From the NCBI RefSeq assembly GCF_017562075.2, contig NC_054085.1, forward strand, positions 1,984,001 through 2,048,000: a DNA stretch of 64,000 nucleotides. The letters are read 5' to 3'. This document shows positions 23,881 through 38,362 of the stretch, one piece after another (the stretch's first letter is position 1; every line of letters begins with the position of its first letter). The stretch is from Anopheles merus (taxonomy: Eukaryota > Arthropoda > Insecta > Diptera > Culicidae). The notes beneath the pieces are model-generated. The model was given only the letters and a program-made list of their open reading frames with translations. It was not told where the DNA came from and searched no databases. Made by a program: the position numbers and the translations under genes.

Positions 23881-26800
23881 ATATTAAATGCTTCTGGTAG
23901 ATAAGCACTGCCAACGACAACACCAACCAGCGACAGGGTAGGAAAATAAATGTGGCAACGATAAGGATGGGAAGCAACAATAAATGAATTCCAATCAAGT
24001 CACGACACGCAGAGAGTGTCGATTAATTCAAACGAATGGATAAACGGTGTATTACCATCGACGGGCGTTTTGCCGACAGCTTTGCGCTACATTTTTCACC
24101 TCTTTAAGACATCTCCAGCGCTAATCATTTCAACTGCTGCTGTTTATTGTACACTCGTTCAATGATGCTGAAAATGTTTTTTACCCTCTCATTTAATCAA
24201 CCGAAATTATGAAATGATCATCAAACTGTGGACAATCATATTACTATTTTAAGTGATTTTTTTTTTCAAACTAAAACAATGAAAATTACAATGCTAGCGG
24301 GCAAATTCTCCAATATTTTTGTTCATTAACCATAGTTTTTTCGATATTTTAACTTCTCTTTTTTCTGTAAAAAAATACCTCGGGCGAGGGGCTTGCTGAT
24401 TTAGCATGCAGAAATAAATCAAAAATTGTAATCATATTTCCGATACTAATAAATTTATAATAGACCAAACTTGAAAATGTTTGTGTTGGATAAATGGTCA
24501 TAATTCATTGAAAATTTAAAATATTTTAAATTTCAATATACTATCAGTAGTTTATATAGACTATTGTATATGAACAATGCACATTCAGTGAGCCACAAAG
24601 CACACGAGCCTGACAAAAATAGTAATTTTCATGATTTTGTAGTTTATTTCCGAGATAATATATTAATATGAACCTCGTATAGACCACGGGTTTCAGTCAA
24701 AACACCTCTCACATTAACATGTACATTTTTTTTATTTAAGTTATGTCCGAAGCAAAAATATTATTTTTAGACCCATTTAGGATTGTAGGAATTTGATATT
24801 GATCCACAGCGTGAATCAGTGAGTGGGGTTTAACTTTGGGTTATTGTTGCTTATAATACGTAAGTAATTCATATTTTTGTACTAAAGCCAATACTTTATG
24901 CAACGTCCTTGACCATTAAACACATTTCAAACAAATTATTTATTTTTTCCTTTTTTATTAGATATTTTTTCACCATCATTTTTACTTTTCGACACAAATC
25001 CTGCTTTTTGTAGAATCTAATTATACATTTCTTGTTTGTTCAAAATTGTACATCATATAATTTGTTATAAATACAAGTTAGCTTTGAAATAACGGCATCG
25101 ACCATCGAGCCCATGTGTCACCTCGCACCAACACCGACCGTGTTTACTGCGAATAAAGATAATCTAGTCCTGTATGTACTATTCTGCACATGACAATATA
25201 TGTGCATTGTGCGAAAGGAGTGCACAAATTGCTTATTACAATGTCGCCGCCGAATTTATTTAGCCATAAAAAACACAGCACCACGGGGGTAAGTCACATC
25301 TGCTCGGGATGCTAACGAAGACCCAATAGCCCAGCGGCCAATCGACCTTCTAGAACAGGCGATCGATTATCTTTCCCTATTGTGTGCAATTTGCCGACCT
25401 GTGCAGTAGAGTCACCTTAGTTGCGGCGCGCTCCACTGCTGTTTCACTGGACTTGCAAAAGTTTCCCGATCGTAAAACTCATAAATAACTTCGCTTGCTT
25501 CCAGCACTCTGCGCCAGTCCATGCTGCTCTCCGCGTGTGATTACCAGCGTGAGTGCCGTTTTATTTTAGCACTAATCGGTCACTTAGCATCCGACGGGAT
25601 GGACCCGTCCAGTTGCAAGAATGGTTGCTAAGTTGCTCTTTTGCTCAGCAGTAGGTGGCGCACTTTGCGCCGATCGTACGTGCTCCTGCTCGTGCTTAAA
25701 ATTCGTACCCTTTGCGCGATCGACACGAGACAACCCAATTATCATTCACCGATGCAAAATTAAGCAGAGCGCTAAGGTGCGAACTGTTTGTTTGTAAACA
25801 CCATCGGCAACACGCAGAGCCGATTTACCGAACTAGGCAAGTGGCGATGCCTTGCGCGAGCGCAAACATTCTCGTACTATTGCGTCCAATTAGCACGGCC
25901 TGCTCTAGATGCTTGCTTTCATTCGAAACATTTTCCCAAATAGCGTAATTCATCAATGGCACGAGAACATCCGTATTGTATCGAAACAGTCTCCTGATTC
26001 TACACTTTATACTCCTTATCCGCAGCCACATCCGATCGTTGCCGTCAGCGATTTTGTCTAATCAACATAAAACCGTGCAGTAATAATCACGACTAAGGAC
26101 GTAAATTATCGCTCTACTAAAATTTTATTATGAGGTCGTCGCTCATCAGAAACCAAGCAAACCATGTGGAGAACTGGAAGATGATTGTTTAAAGCGACCT
26201 GCTGACAATCTAATGGTAATCTACGATACCGCACAGATGAACGATGCCATACAAACCGAATCGTACCAAATGTCCCCACACGAACCTGCAGATAGCATCT
26301 TGACCACTGCCAATTAAGTTATATCGGATCCAACTGCTACGCTCACCAGCTCGAACTACAGTTCGGCTTGTCATTCATAGGTTTGTCAACGAATGGATCG
26401 GTATGAGTCCTGGGCTGCAGCGAATCGAAGCCAAAAAAGGAAGCAACTCTAATGATAAGCGTGACCTGAATAGAATATCCATTTAATACATTTTTTACGA
26501 ACTTTTGATCTTATCCAGCAACCTCCTACTGGGCGCTGCCCGACGTTTTCGGATTTCATTCAATGAAATCATCAAGCCAGATATTCATGTTCTACTTCAC
26601 CTACGTGAAATAATAGCGATTCAGATCGAAAATGTAATGCTACGAAATTTAAGAATTACCATTACTTCACGGAGTAAATCAAACATTATTGTACAGCTTC
26701 ACACGATCTTTTGCGGCATATATTAAGTCTAGTTTTAGATAAGTGTTAGAATATTATGTATGTTGGCTCATTAGTTACACTGATCTGTAGTCACTTGTGA

Positions 26801-29800
26801 TGATGATGATGATATATTTTCTTGTTTCTTTGGATTTTTGTAAAAGAACGTAGTAGATTAAGTTTGAAAAGGATAAATAAGAAAGAGTCAACAATACAAT
26901 AAAAAACGAGCCAGTTGTTTTTTATCATTCATTAACAAGAATGTCTTGTAACTTTAACTATCCTAGTGATACATTCGTTTCTCTCAATCCATTGTCGGGG
27001 ATAGAGGTGAGACTCATCATCATCATCATCATAGCGATTAATGATTGCCTTGTTCTTAAATACTTATCAAATAGCATAAACATTATATTATATTTGTATT
27101 ACAACATTTCCAAAATCACAAAATATTATCACCTTTGTTTATAATTGTAAATTGAGAAGCATGTAATAAGTGTTTATTCTAGTAAACATCACTCCATTCT
27201 CGTGATATGATTTGAATGCGAAATCATACATAGTAACTAAGCCGTGTTTGAGCAAATTTGCAGAGCCCCTTTTAAATAAAATTCATGATTCTAATAGTTT
27301 TGATTAATTGGCCTAATTCTTCTTAGTATATAACTATGCTACAAGTTACGCATATCACAAAGGCAGTTGGCTATAACGCTATATATAAGCTTATTTATAA
27401 GCTAATTTTATTTACTTTCTTTTAGTTTGTCTTCACACCTTTAGCAGCATAGGAACTTGCCACTTGGCATATGTGTCGCTAACGAAACACATATGTATTA
27501 ATTTATTCCGTACATTATTCGCCATCTTAATCTCATACGAAAGAGCATCATAAAGTAACATTCTAGATATTGGTTATGCATTACGTACCCACTTTATGTG
27601 TAATAGGGTACTGCAATTGCTATCCATATTCCACTAGTTATGCCATATCTGCTGTCGGATCATCATTATAAATGGAGCAAACCAATATAAACGATATGCA
27701 TTTGCCTGTAAATGCTGCTCCTCGATAGGGCGCTACGCTGCATGGCTCAAATCAGCCAACTTACCAAACTATCTGCTGAAGCTTCAATTGCATTAAAGTA
27801 GTAGCGAAGCACAAGTTTATAAGGCCAAACTCCCATTCCCGATATTTGTATCAACATTCACTTTAACATCCTACTTGAAAATGATTGATATGATATTTTA
27901 TTGTAACGATTATGGCACTTCAGCAGCTTGAGTATAAATTTAAGATAATTCTATAAAATACGTAAAATACATATAATACTACTGACAGCAGCGATTCATG
28001 CATGACATATTTCACGAAATAACACAAAGAAAATATCTGATTGGTATCAATTTGTTAAAATGTAATATGGTAAAATACAAGAACATTTTCGATGTCTTAC
28101 CTAAGCACAAATTAAGGCCCTTCTTCTTTTTAGTCTAACTATGTATGCAATCACGCCGTTCGTTACAGGCTACGACAGCTTGGTCTAGATGGAAATCGAT
28201 CCCTGTCAACTTGCGCCCTGTTCAAAAAATACACTACCGGGATTGGTATGTGAATGTTTGTAAAATATTGGATGTTTATGATTTCTGTAATTGTATAAAG
28301 ATATTTATTGAAAATTTGAGATTTTTACTTTTTGAAAAGCAGTGACATTACATGCTGCATGCATGTTGGTTTACTCTCAATGCTATTTTTATTCAATAAA
28401 TTATTCCTTCAAACCATTCGTAAACGAAATAAAACATAACGCCTTGCGATCTGGGCCATCATCACTTATTGCACGTATAACACCTTACTAGCGTGTGGCA
28501 CAGTTGTTCCTGTTTGGAAATGAGACCCGGCCCATGTTCACCTATTTCGATGTATGATCGTGAAAATCGTAAAATTTGGTAAGCTATTGGAGTAATGAAG
28601 GTAAATTTATTCATAAATATCAACCTGCCCTCATGTCGACGCCTTCAGTCACGTTTCTTTTGACTATATCAGTCGTTTATTCGATCGCCCATACCCGGAC
28701 ACATTCGAAACGTGTGAGATGAAATCGATCGGTGGTCACCTTTCAAGTCGTTCGATCTCGTATCACTCGACAAAAATTGATTATCATTCGTATTTCCATA
28801 AATTTCCATCACGCGCGTCATCTCCGACTGAATTGGAGGAAATGAACTTCCACCGTACGGATGGCCGGACCGGCTAGGACATGGGACGCACCGGCAACGG
28901 GAAACGATGTCTGCTCACCACTGACACGGTGTAACCCGTGGAATCCGTAATTTAATCCTAAATAGCAGCAATTTAATAATGAAAATGAATCGTAAAACCT
29001 GCAGTGGAATTTTAAAACACAATTCCTTTGGACAGCAAATGGTCTCATTTAGGTGCTCTTAAACAAACACGGAAACTTCGTTTCATTTTTTGAGAATCAA
29101 GTCCCACCAGCCAAGCCTTCTACGATTTGATAAGAAGGAATTGGACACCAAATGATCGTGGTTAAAAGAAACACCAGCATTTGTGAATCTACAATGTATG
29201 CAAAAAAGATGGAGCTGCGCCAGAGGAATATTAGTAGCACTACATTTAAATGTGAACTTATTTTAACAGATTCGGAGTTGAAATCTATAAATAAATATAC
29301 ATTACGACCTATAATATACAACAGCAAAGCACGTAAAAAAACATTTGTCGTTCGTTCTGCATTCAGGCAAAACATGTTGTGATGTACTAAACTCTCTCTA
29401 TTAGTTCATGAACGAATAATATTCCTTTCCAAAACCTTCACATTGCTTGTTGGGTGTTTTATTGTCAGCAACTCATCGCCGTATTTCAAATGTATCCAAT
29501 GAAACACAATTTATAAATTGCCATCGATAGGAAAATTATACATCCCCAGTAAAAGGTATACCACAATTCACATAGGTTTCGTCTTCATCGATCGGCAAGA
29601 TAAAATCCGCTCAACCTCAACAGATGACGACAACTCCGGCAATAGACGACCTAGCAATAGAGCCTAGCCCAGACTGCCTGGAACTTAGGCACATATGGTT
29701 CCCAAAGGAACCCACGGTGCACGGTGCATCACAGGTCGAGGTCCCAAGGCAAGCCTCTATTGCAAGACACATTGTAAACGATAGTGACCTAAAGCGTCTC

Positions 29801-32800
29801 GCGTTCTGCCCTAACCGAGCCCTAGCCCCTCACCGACGATCCAGCAATGTTTAGCATCATTGTTATTACCGCTGGTTTCATTCCACAAATTAACTCGTAT
29901 TCTTGCACTCAGGTGGTACCCTGATAGCTTTTTACCGTGCGGTACGCCGTCCAGTTCGAAATTCCTTCGGCTACACATCACAAGTCGATTTGCTCTCGCC
30001 GAACCGTTTCTGCAATAGCGATGGCTGTTTTCTAGTCGTTGCCGACCGAGACTATCCTAATATCATTATCTGATGTTTTCGGTTTTATTATCCAATTCAT
30101 TTCTCGGTGGTTGAAAGTAGCTTCTTCCTTTCAGCTGGATGAACGTACTGCCACTAATCTCGGGCGGGTGAAAAAAACGTCCTCGTTTCATTACTCTACT
30201 CCGTTGCACTGGCCGATTCAAAGCACACAGCTCATAGACCTGGGTCACGGAAAGAAATCTACAGTCATATTATACTGTTAGACTGATCAAAACGTTCAGA
30301 ATAGAATGTGTAAAACCGTGCATGCTACAATCTCTCTTCGTTTTTGCCTTCTGATATGTCCATAAAACCGCAAAAAATATCACAAGCTGTTGATTTTACA
30401 ATCAAATTTCCTTTCATCATCTACAGGTGTAGTGCTTTCACAATGTGCCACACTAAATGTATAAACATATATGTAATCCTTCTCGGCGATAAACGAATAA
30501 GTTCCCAATCAACCCCTTGAGCTAGCTACAGGATTATTCTTTTTTATGTCACCACCGCCATCGTTTATAATCAGGTGAGTAAGGAAAGCGATTTAAATGT
30601 GTGTATGCTTGCTTAAATTCGATCAACGCTAGCACAACATTGGAAAACATCAGCATAGAATTTCAAACGCACGCTCTTAAGCCGTTCTAATGTGTTTTTA
30701 TAACCGAAACACTATTTCGGCCTTTGGTGTCATATTCAAAACCCTGTCTGTTTTTCAACAAATTGACTCATGGGCCTGCCATCGCTATTTTGGCTGGATC
30801 ACGAAAAAATGAAACGGACATAAAACTCGCGTTAAAGCTACCAGCCGAGAGCTCTCATTTGATCTTTACATCTCAGTGCTGATCATTTCAAACTGGTTCT
30901 TGATCTGTGTTCGAACTCTGATGATCATTTAAGTCGATCGTACGATTGGTTTCCTGCTTGTATAAATCATCATTTTAACGACGCGGTTATCTCACCTGCT
31001 TTGAAACCTTCCGGCTAAATACCTTTTACCGCCAATGTCGCCGTGCGCGGTTGATTGGTGTGCATAATTTTTGTCTCTCTTCTCTAAACCACCTAGCGAT
31101 ACCCATCTCACACAAACGATCTTCCAAATATTCCAATCACTCCAGATAGATTCAAATTAAAAACGATTTTAACGGCTGTCCAAAGGCTGTCCTACGGCAA
31201 GCCTTTCGATTTGAGCACCGAATGAAACAAACCCTTTAAATCTTTCACATTTTGATGACGAAATCCCGGCACTATCCACTAGCCACTCCAGTCAGTTATG
31301 AAGGCCAGGATGAACATTTGTGCCCGATCATTATCAGATCGAAAAATATAGTGATCACCGTCAAACAGAAAACTATCTTAACGAAACTCATCACTGTTGA
31401 TCATATTGGTCGTGAAAATAAAATCACCACTAAAGATTGATTTATTAATGCCTCATTCAAAAGAGGCTCTTTGCACTATTCTTCAGCAAGATGGAAGTGA
31501 TTAGATGGTTTAATTTGTTTTATTTATTTTTTCGTTTGATCCACACATTCGTTATTCTGCTTAACTTTTTTTATGCGAGGACATAGAAATTTACTAGCAT
31601 TGCTTTCTTCGAATAATAGTCATTGAACTTATAAAATTTACTATTTCATGGTGCAAGAGTAACCTTACCTAAACATATGCTCGAATTATGCACAAATAAA
31701 ATAATTTAACACGACATGAACGTTTAATTTGTCAGCATAAGGGAATCTAACACTTATGATCACATCTTGTAGGCATCAACAGATAGTTGATTAAAATAAT
31801 CAATTATATTTCAATATGCTGACTGTAGTAAAGTTTGATTGGAAAGTATGCAGTATGCATACTATTAAGTATTTTTAAATTGTAGTTTTTATTAGGAATT
31901 GCTTACAATAGGAAGTTTTATTTGTTTATAGTACGTTTGTTACTCGTTATTGCATCGCATACAATTCACGTAAGTGCATGAACCACATGCACCTTGACTT
32001 GCTCGATCGTGAAGCTGCAAAATCTAATAAACCTAGTCGTTTCACTTGCAGCCGACGCAAAAGCAAAATCAAAGAGCTCGAGAAAGGTGCATCTTTACCG
32101 TGCCATTGTTTTCGACCCGAGGTAAATACCGTTGCTCGTCGCCAGCAACGCCTTCGATCGCATAGATCCTCACCTTGCTGCAATCTCGCAATGCGCGCAC
32201 TCGTGTGCCCAACCCGCACTCGCCCGACCCGTCGTTCTGAAATCCTCGTACTGCGCTTCGCTTTATGGTAATTGAGTTATGTTTGATATCGAGGATAGAT
32301 TAGGCACAGAATAGGCTAGCGGTACAAATTGAGACCGGCCGGTCAGCAGCATCCAATGCGCCAGGGTATGCTGCTGTGCCCGGCAACACAATGCACATTC
32401 CCAAGATTTACCTTTCCCACATCGCAATCACACGGTCGCAATCACAATTCACACGGCGAAAGCAGAAGATAAGTCAACGAATGCACCACGTAAACACCTG
32501 ATCATATCGACGGCCAGTATACAGGATCCGTGCCATAATCGACACTGGAATGTGACCCAGTACGATCAGATCCTTTTCGTACAATTTTCCACTTAATGTG
32601 TGTGGCAAATTTCAATACTATTGGGTCATTCAGTTTTGACATTATTGCCACGAAATAGATGGCCGATTTTGCAACTGCGTAAGATAGTATTCGAGTAGTA
32701 TTAGTTAAACCGGTATGAGATAGTTCATCAATCGGCTGTCCGGTCACACTTTTGACATTCTCTGAATGCTTCCGTCTTACATAAAGATCATCCATTCGTC

Positions 32801-32993
32801 TATAAAAGGAAACAATTTTCTGGTGCAATCAATCTCATTATCATATCTTCCTTTCTATGCTGCAAGCTATTCCATAACCCTTCGCAGCAGTTGTGAAAAA
32901 AGAGCATTCGAATGAAATCACCAAAATACTGGTCAATTTCCGTGATACTTATCTACGTGCATGCCAAGCACCGATAAACCCAATAATAAATGA

Positions 32994-33527
32994 ATGGGCT
33001 CGTCTAAACTTCTTTTTTTTTCACTATACGCCTGCGTACTTCCAAACGATACAGTGATTTTGTCGCGATTACATCCCAATAGCTTTCAGGTCCACGCCGG
33101 AGCAAATCGAACCGAGCTTTCCGTTTGTTCGCATCCAAGTATCTCGTTTCACGGTTATTTTGGGGCGAAAGTGCCCACCACTGCCACAATCTTTATTGAT
33201 TCGCGAACGAATCTCTTCCCGGCGTACTTCCTCCATCGCTGTAGCCGGAGTAAAATACAGAGCGAAAGCTCAATTGTGATCCATTGTTTCGGAAACGGCC
33301 GTGTTGCCGATGGCTCGCTGCACCAGCTTCACCGTTGCATTAGACAATTGGGCTCTAAACTGATGATCTATAATTTATGTGCTATTTACTCTGCTTCCAG
33401 GCGCTGGATCGGCGAACTCGATAGGCGAACAGCCGCTACAGCCACCAATCGATCTTGCTCGATTACGGCAACGAGCTGTACTCGACTGGTAGAGAGAACG
33501 AACGAAAACAGGATCATGGGAAAATAA
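32994..33527 (+). CDS. Doubtful ORF, hypothetical protein (177 aa)
   Basis: This is one of the longest non-repeat open frames in the window. It starts with ATG and has a short hydrophobic N-terminal stretch (about residues 5-16, KLLFFSLYACVL) that could pass as a weak signal sequence. The rest is rich in Ser, Arg and Cys with no repeated or domain-like pattern, which is typical of a chance frame in GC-richer DNA. No homology, promoter or poly(A) signal can be argued. Confidence 0.15.
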   Translation: MGSSKLLFFSLYACVLPNDTVILSRLHPNSFQVHAGANRTELSVCSHPSISFHGYFGAKVPTTATIFIDSRTNLFPAYFLHRCSRSKIQSESSIVIHCFGNGRVADGSLHQLHRCIRQLGSKLMIYNLCAIYSASRRWIGELDRRTAATATNRSCSITATSCTRLVERTNENRIMGK

Positions 33528-34224
33528 TCAATGGCCGTCGATTATGTCAACGATAATCCACCATACCGTTCGAACGATGATTTGTTTAGCACCCATCGAT
33601 TCGAAAAAAATCCGTGAAATTTATTACAATCGTGTGACAGGTATGTACACCGAAATGTCACCTGTATATTAGCAGCCAAAGCTCACTGGTCAGCTAATAT
33701 CTTACCGGAGATCGCAACGTCAGCATAATTTTTATATGCCTATCATTTAATAACTACACATTTCACATCATTTATATTTCGTTATATACATACTCTCCCT
33801 GTTTTAAAACAAAAGAAAGAGTATATAATAATACCCTGAACGCCTCTTCTCTGTATAACTTTTTTTATTTGATTATTTTTTATTTTATCTTTTTATTTAA
33901 TTAGCGACTGATCAGTAATCCATAACAGTAATTGATTTGTGATCAATTGACTTCATTTTAATTTCCGTGAACTAATGTACTATTAAAATTAAAAGTAAAA
34001 TAAATAATCCTATTAAATCATTGCATTACTAATTCCATTATAAAAAGTTGTTTTTTTAGCATCTCCCGCTCGCTTCAAACATTAAAGGAAGAAACAATAT
34101 TGACAAAGGGGATGTGTCTTGAAACGGTACAACTTTTTACGAAACGGCAAAAGAGAGGGGAAAGCTATTTTTTTGCCATTAAAAGCAGGCAGGATATACG
34201 TTGCTGTACATGTTGTATATAAGC

Positions 34225-34434
34225 TGGTCTCGTGGTATAGTCGTCAACTCGCCCGACTTATCAACATCCCCGTCATGGGGTTCAAGCCCCAAATGGATCG
34301 TGCCGCCATACGTAAGACTGACTATCCTGCTATGGGGGGAAATCAATTAGTCACTGAAAGTCAAGCCCACAAGCGGTACAGGCAGGCCTTCACCTGACCC
34401 ACAACGACGGTAATTGAGCCAAACGAAAAAAAAC
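34225..34434 (+). repeat. tRNA-derived SINE copy (SINE200-like)
   Basis: Starts GGTCTCGTGGTATAGTCGTC (A-box region) with a B-box-like GGTTCAAGCCCC about 55 bp in. It continues through the GACTGACTATCCTGCTATGG block to CGACGGTAATTGAGCC and ends in an A-rich tail (ACGAAAAAAAACG). It is full length and similar to the copies at 45866 and 49254. The open frame across it is not a gene. Confidence 0.85.
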
Positions 34435-36920
34435 GTGTTGTGTTAAGTGAGCTTTATCGATTCTGATACAAAATCTCTAATACCTTTTGAAAGCAAAATA
34501 GAGAAACATGTTGTGCATATTTCCGGAGGATCAGAAGGATGATTGTAATTTTAGCGTTGCTTTGCTAATGGATGAAGCCTAATTTTAACTGACAGCTGAG
34601 TTTCAAAAGTAAGTAAATTACCAACTACGGTACCTAACAATCGCACAGTGGACGCATTTTTAATGCTTCAGCTTGAGCACGGATTTATGCTACAGTTAAA
34701 CCAAATGTTTGCGCACATTATTCAGAACCAATACAGCAATGTGTGTAACCCACAGAGAGCGTCCGCTAGTGCATGTGAATAAATATTTATGAAGCGAGCA
34801 TTACTTCGCTGCCTCGCGCAACAGTTCAGTGATGCGCCGCTATCTGTGGCAGAGTAAAAGTCAAAAGACGACTAGCAGGTTCACCTGGTGCAGCCGAGGC
34901 CCGCGCGCTCGAAGGAAAAGCGTCCCGGAAAAGGGTGTTTATAAATATGGGCACACAAGTTCGAGGTCATTTTAATAGTGACCTTTGCTGCATGTGAGTG
35001 TCAGTCGTTTTCTCTCCTGAGAGCATGCCTACGGCCGTAAAAGCTTGGCCGGACGCTCGTGAATAATGCCAATTGCAGTCCCCAGCAATGCTGCCGCAGC
35101 ATCATACGCCTGCGAACACCCACGGTTTGTATGTATCACTGTGCTGCACCGTTTTGCTACAAAGAATCCCGTGCGCCAGCGATACCACAGGGAAAGTGCG
35201 TAGCAGCGGCAGTGCGGGAAGTATTGCAAAGCGATAATATTGACTACCCTTTAACACCTGCATTCGTAATTGACCGAAGATGGGTACGTACGGTCACCCG
35301 CTAATTCCGTATCCGATGCAGCGCTGATATCTTGCGTTCGATAAGCCACAGTTGGGTTAGGCACAGGGAGTGTCATGTGGCACCGACAGGAATCTACCTA
35401 ATTCCCAGCGCTGCTGGACCAACCTCGCTAGACCAGCAGTATGTTGGATGGAATTGGATAGGACAAGTCGTTTATAACTATTTAATGGTTGTACCAACAC
35501 TTGCCACACCAACTGGAATGTAAACATACGAGTTTGCTTAGGGATTTTTCCAGACTTTCTGGCTAGCAAAAAAGATAACGTCAGTACACTTCGCTCAATT
35601 AAACTGTGCGCTCACAATACCAATGAATATAAGACAATGTTACTGGATAGCTTTACGCGGTCACAATAATTCCTTCTCGCAATATAAAATCATTCGAGCA
35701 GAAAATAATCCGCCCCTTTCGCGAACCGTTCAGCCCTTCATGCCTTAACCCCCAGGAGGAGAAAGCGTTCAAAGATGCGCGGAAATCGCTCCCTGCTAAA
35801 ACTGCATTGCTACTGTACCGTTTGCCAATTGCCATTATAAACCGTGTGCAGGCACTCCGATGCACAACGGTTCATAAGGTCAACCTACGATCTAGTCATC
35901 TCTTGTCAGGATCTGTATAAGAATGTGGTTCCCGGTTAAAATTCTTCAACCCAAGCCACCGTCACCGCCATCATGCGTTGCACGCCATCATTGGCGTACA
36001 TCGACCGGGCGCACCAGCCGCTGAACTTACGCAGCCGCTGCCCCAACAAAAGCTAATACCCATATAATGACACGGACTTAATTTTATTAGCATCGATCAT
36101 CCGCTGCTGGCGGGCACTGCAATGCGCATCTGGCCGCAGCCACATCCTACGGGCCGATGATTTGCCCGCGATTCGAAGGCTTGCGCAGTTGCGCGCTGGA
36201 ATTGTTTTGAATGCAGGTTATCTGCCGCACACAAACCGTTGTGTCCCCTTCACCGCTCCAGACCTAATTCGCGCTACCCGGGCTATGTATCGGTACCAAC
36301 AGCTACCAACAGTACCCACAACACCCGGGAAAGCATTCCAAAACTGATGAATGATTTATTGGCTCCGCTGGTCGAATGCAACAGAATCGGACCCGGCCGG
36401 GCTACTGTCGCGGGTTGTGCTCGCGCTTGGCATGGTCTACTCCGGCGTGCTTGAAATATTTCTGTCGACAATCGTATCTTGCGACCTGCGAGGTTTCGCG
36501 AGCTTATGCGCGTTTTTTTTTCCAAACACAGTACAATTTCAGGCTGTGCTAGTTTGATGAGGTTGCGTACATCGAGTGCATATCGAGTGCATACGTAGAG
36601 TAGGACCCCGCGACGAACAAAATGTACGTTCCCGGTTTCGATCTCTGCTGCACACGCTCAAACTTATGAAGGGCATTCCTTTTTGATGGATAACTTTCGG
36701 TATGATATTAATCTCCAACTGCCTGGAAGAGATTAGCGCAGGATGTGCAAAGGGACATAATTAATAGGCTTAATTCTGCGGATCATAGTGCACGACTCGT
36801 GTCATTTTTACCCATCTCGCCCATCTCGCGGTGCAGAAACACTGTGGCCTCTGCTGTAAGGAGCGACATATCGGGCGGATGGAAAGTGTGTAGCACAGTC
36901 GATTTGGGTGGAACGAAGGA
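34435..36920. other. GC-richer non-coding stretch
   Basis: Several short frames on both strands (60-80 codons) overlap each other without splice context or protein-like composition. A 14 bp direct duplication, CATCGAGTGCATAT/C, is visible near 36570-36595. The base composition could mark a regulatory island, but no element can be named. Confidence 0.5.
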
Positions 36921-36966
36921 CGGATGGATGGATGGATGCATGGATAGATGGATGGATGGATGGATG
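36921..36966. repeat. (GGAT)n microsatellite
   Basis: A GGAT/TGGA tetranucleotide tract of about 46 bp with two interrupted units (GCAT and AGAT). The frames crossing it read Trp-Met-Asp-Gly on one strand and Ile-His-Pro-Ser on the other, and are artefacts. Confidence 0.9.
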
Positions 36967-37714
36967 CACTACAAAGCGTCCCACCGTGGTAAGCGCAGTT
37001 TAACAGAAGCGGACCAAAAGACAGGGACAGAGTGGGCCTGAAAACTTCAGAATGTCGATCTATCTTACCGATCGGTAGCACGGCCAATCCGCAAATATCC
37101 CATGGAGCAAATATTTCATGGGGGCTGTCCACCGATACTGGCACAGCATGCCGGCTAGTCGGCCCGGCTTGCTGGTGGATTCTTGTGAACCAGCAGGATG
37201 ATTGCATTATTAGTGCACTTCGTTCGGTGCAGTTTCTTTCTCCGGATGCCCCGTTTTTTTATTGCTAGTCTTTCCTTTGCTCGCGACTGCTGTCGTTTTG
37301 TATTTTTCTTCGCTACACATTCTTTGCTCACGCTTCGCCGTGGCAAGGCGCTGATCGCAAGTCGTCATGCCCGGAGCAGGATGGTGTCGGCAAAACGTGA
37401 ATGATTGGCATATCGATCAATTTCTGATTTTAATGCACTTTAATGGGTTCATTTCGAGCTTTACCTACAAGTGAGCGCATATTTTGTTAACGTAACGAAG
37501 CAGCATTGCCGTTTAGAAAGTGCAATACGCGGTTTTGTAGTCTAATGCAAGCACATTAGAGATTACCCCTATTAGCACGTTATCTAATTATTGTAATGAC
37601 ACGATTGAAATCAGATCTAATGGATCAAATGGTACGATAGAGCATACTCATCTTTTTTATCATCGTTTCTTTGATCGTCAATCCACAGGTGAATGTGATA
37701 ATGGATCACGCCAT

Positions 37715-37772
37715 TCGATGCGCAATCAAAAATTAATCAATGTTAATCGATGCGCAATCAAAAATTAATCAA
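37715..37772. repeat. 26 bp tandem duplication
   Basis: The 26 bp segment beginning TCGATGCGCAATCAAAAATT occurs at 37715-37740 and, identical, at 37747-37772, a period of 32 bp. The second copy ends four bases before the TA that borders the MITE at 37778, so it may be an old local duplication beside the insertion. Confidence 0.85.
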
Positions 37773-37777
37773 ATATA

Positions 37778-38135
37778 CAGTGGAACGCCGTTTATTACCG
37801 TTACCTTTTATCCGGCTATCCGTTTATCCGTGCTGTTGAGAAATGACAGTTCAATACAAAGGTGACTCTGCGTTCTGGAGGATATTTGAAAAAAAAGGTT
37901 ATCAGAGCACATTGTCATAACAAAAAACACTATAAATCATGGCAAATTTCAAATATTTTGATTGGAAAAACATTAAGTTAATAAAAAATTGCTAATTTGT
38001 ATCAAAACATAAGATAAATTTCGAACAAAAATCTAGTTTTTGTGCTTAAATATATTCTTTCACTCATTATCCGTGTTATTTGCATATCCAGGCGAGGTCA
38101 TGTCTCGATGAGCCCGGATAAATGGCGCTCCACTG
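37778..38135. mobile_element. 358 bp pogo-like (Tc1/mariner superfamily) MITE
   Basis: The inverted ends are CAGTGGAACGCCGTTTATTACC at the left and, read inward, CAGTGGAGCGCCATTTATCC at the right. They are flanked by TA on both sides (37776-37777 and 38136-38137). CAGTGGAAC...TTATCC termini with a TA duplication are characteristic of pogo/Tigger-like elements. No transposase frame is present, so it is non-autonomous. Confidence 0.8.
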
Positions 38136-38362
38136 TATATATTTATAATATTCTATGCTATTTTTTCTCAAGGCTTCGATTTTTCCTAAGACAAATTGGT
38201 AGATTAATCTTGTTTATATTTGGCAAACTGAAAAAAAACTCTACACCAGTTTTGAGATTTATTGGTGTTCAAACAAGTGCTTCTTTGTTTTGGTAAAACA
38301 TAATTTGTTTCAGAGACAGAGACATAACATGTTAATTACATATCATTACATTACAGGCTCGG

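Larger units (their letters stand above)
21742..34224. other. Long non-coding stretch with weak ORFs only
   Basis: About 12.5 kb without a supported gene. Two open frames have somewhat coding-like third positions and are listed separately at low confidence (23587-23880 and 32994-33527). Short GAT/ATC triplet runs occur at about 26800-26814 and 27017-27033. Very AT-rich tracts at 24150-25080 and 26800-28100 look like ordinary dipteran intergenic or intronic DNA. Confidence 0.5.

Noticed and set aside
32502..32828. 108-codon minus-strand frame
   Set aside because: No motif, signal peptide, splice context or supporting neighbour; treated as chance.
36745..37207. Overlapping frames of up to 145 codons around 37 kb
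   Set aside because: They run through the GGAT microsatellite and are low-complexity there; no motif elsewhere.
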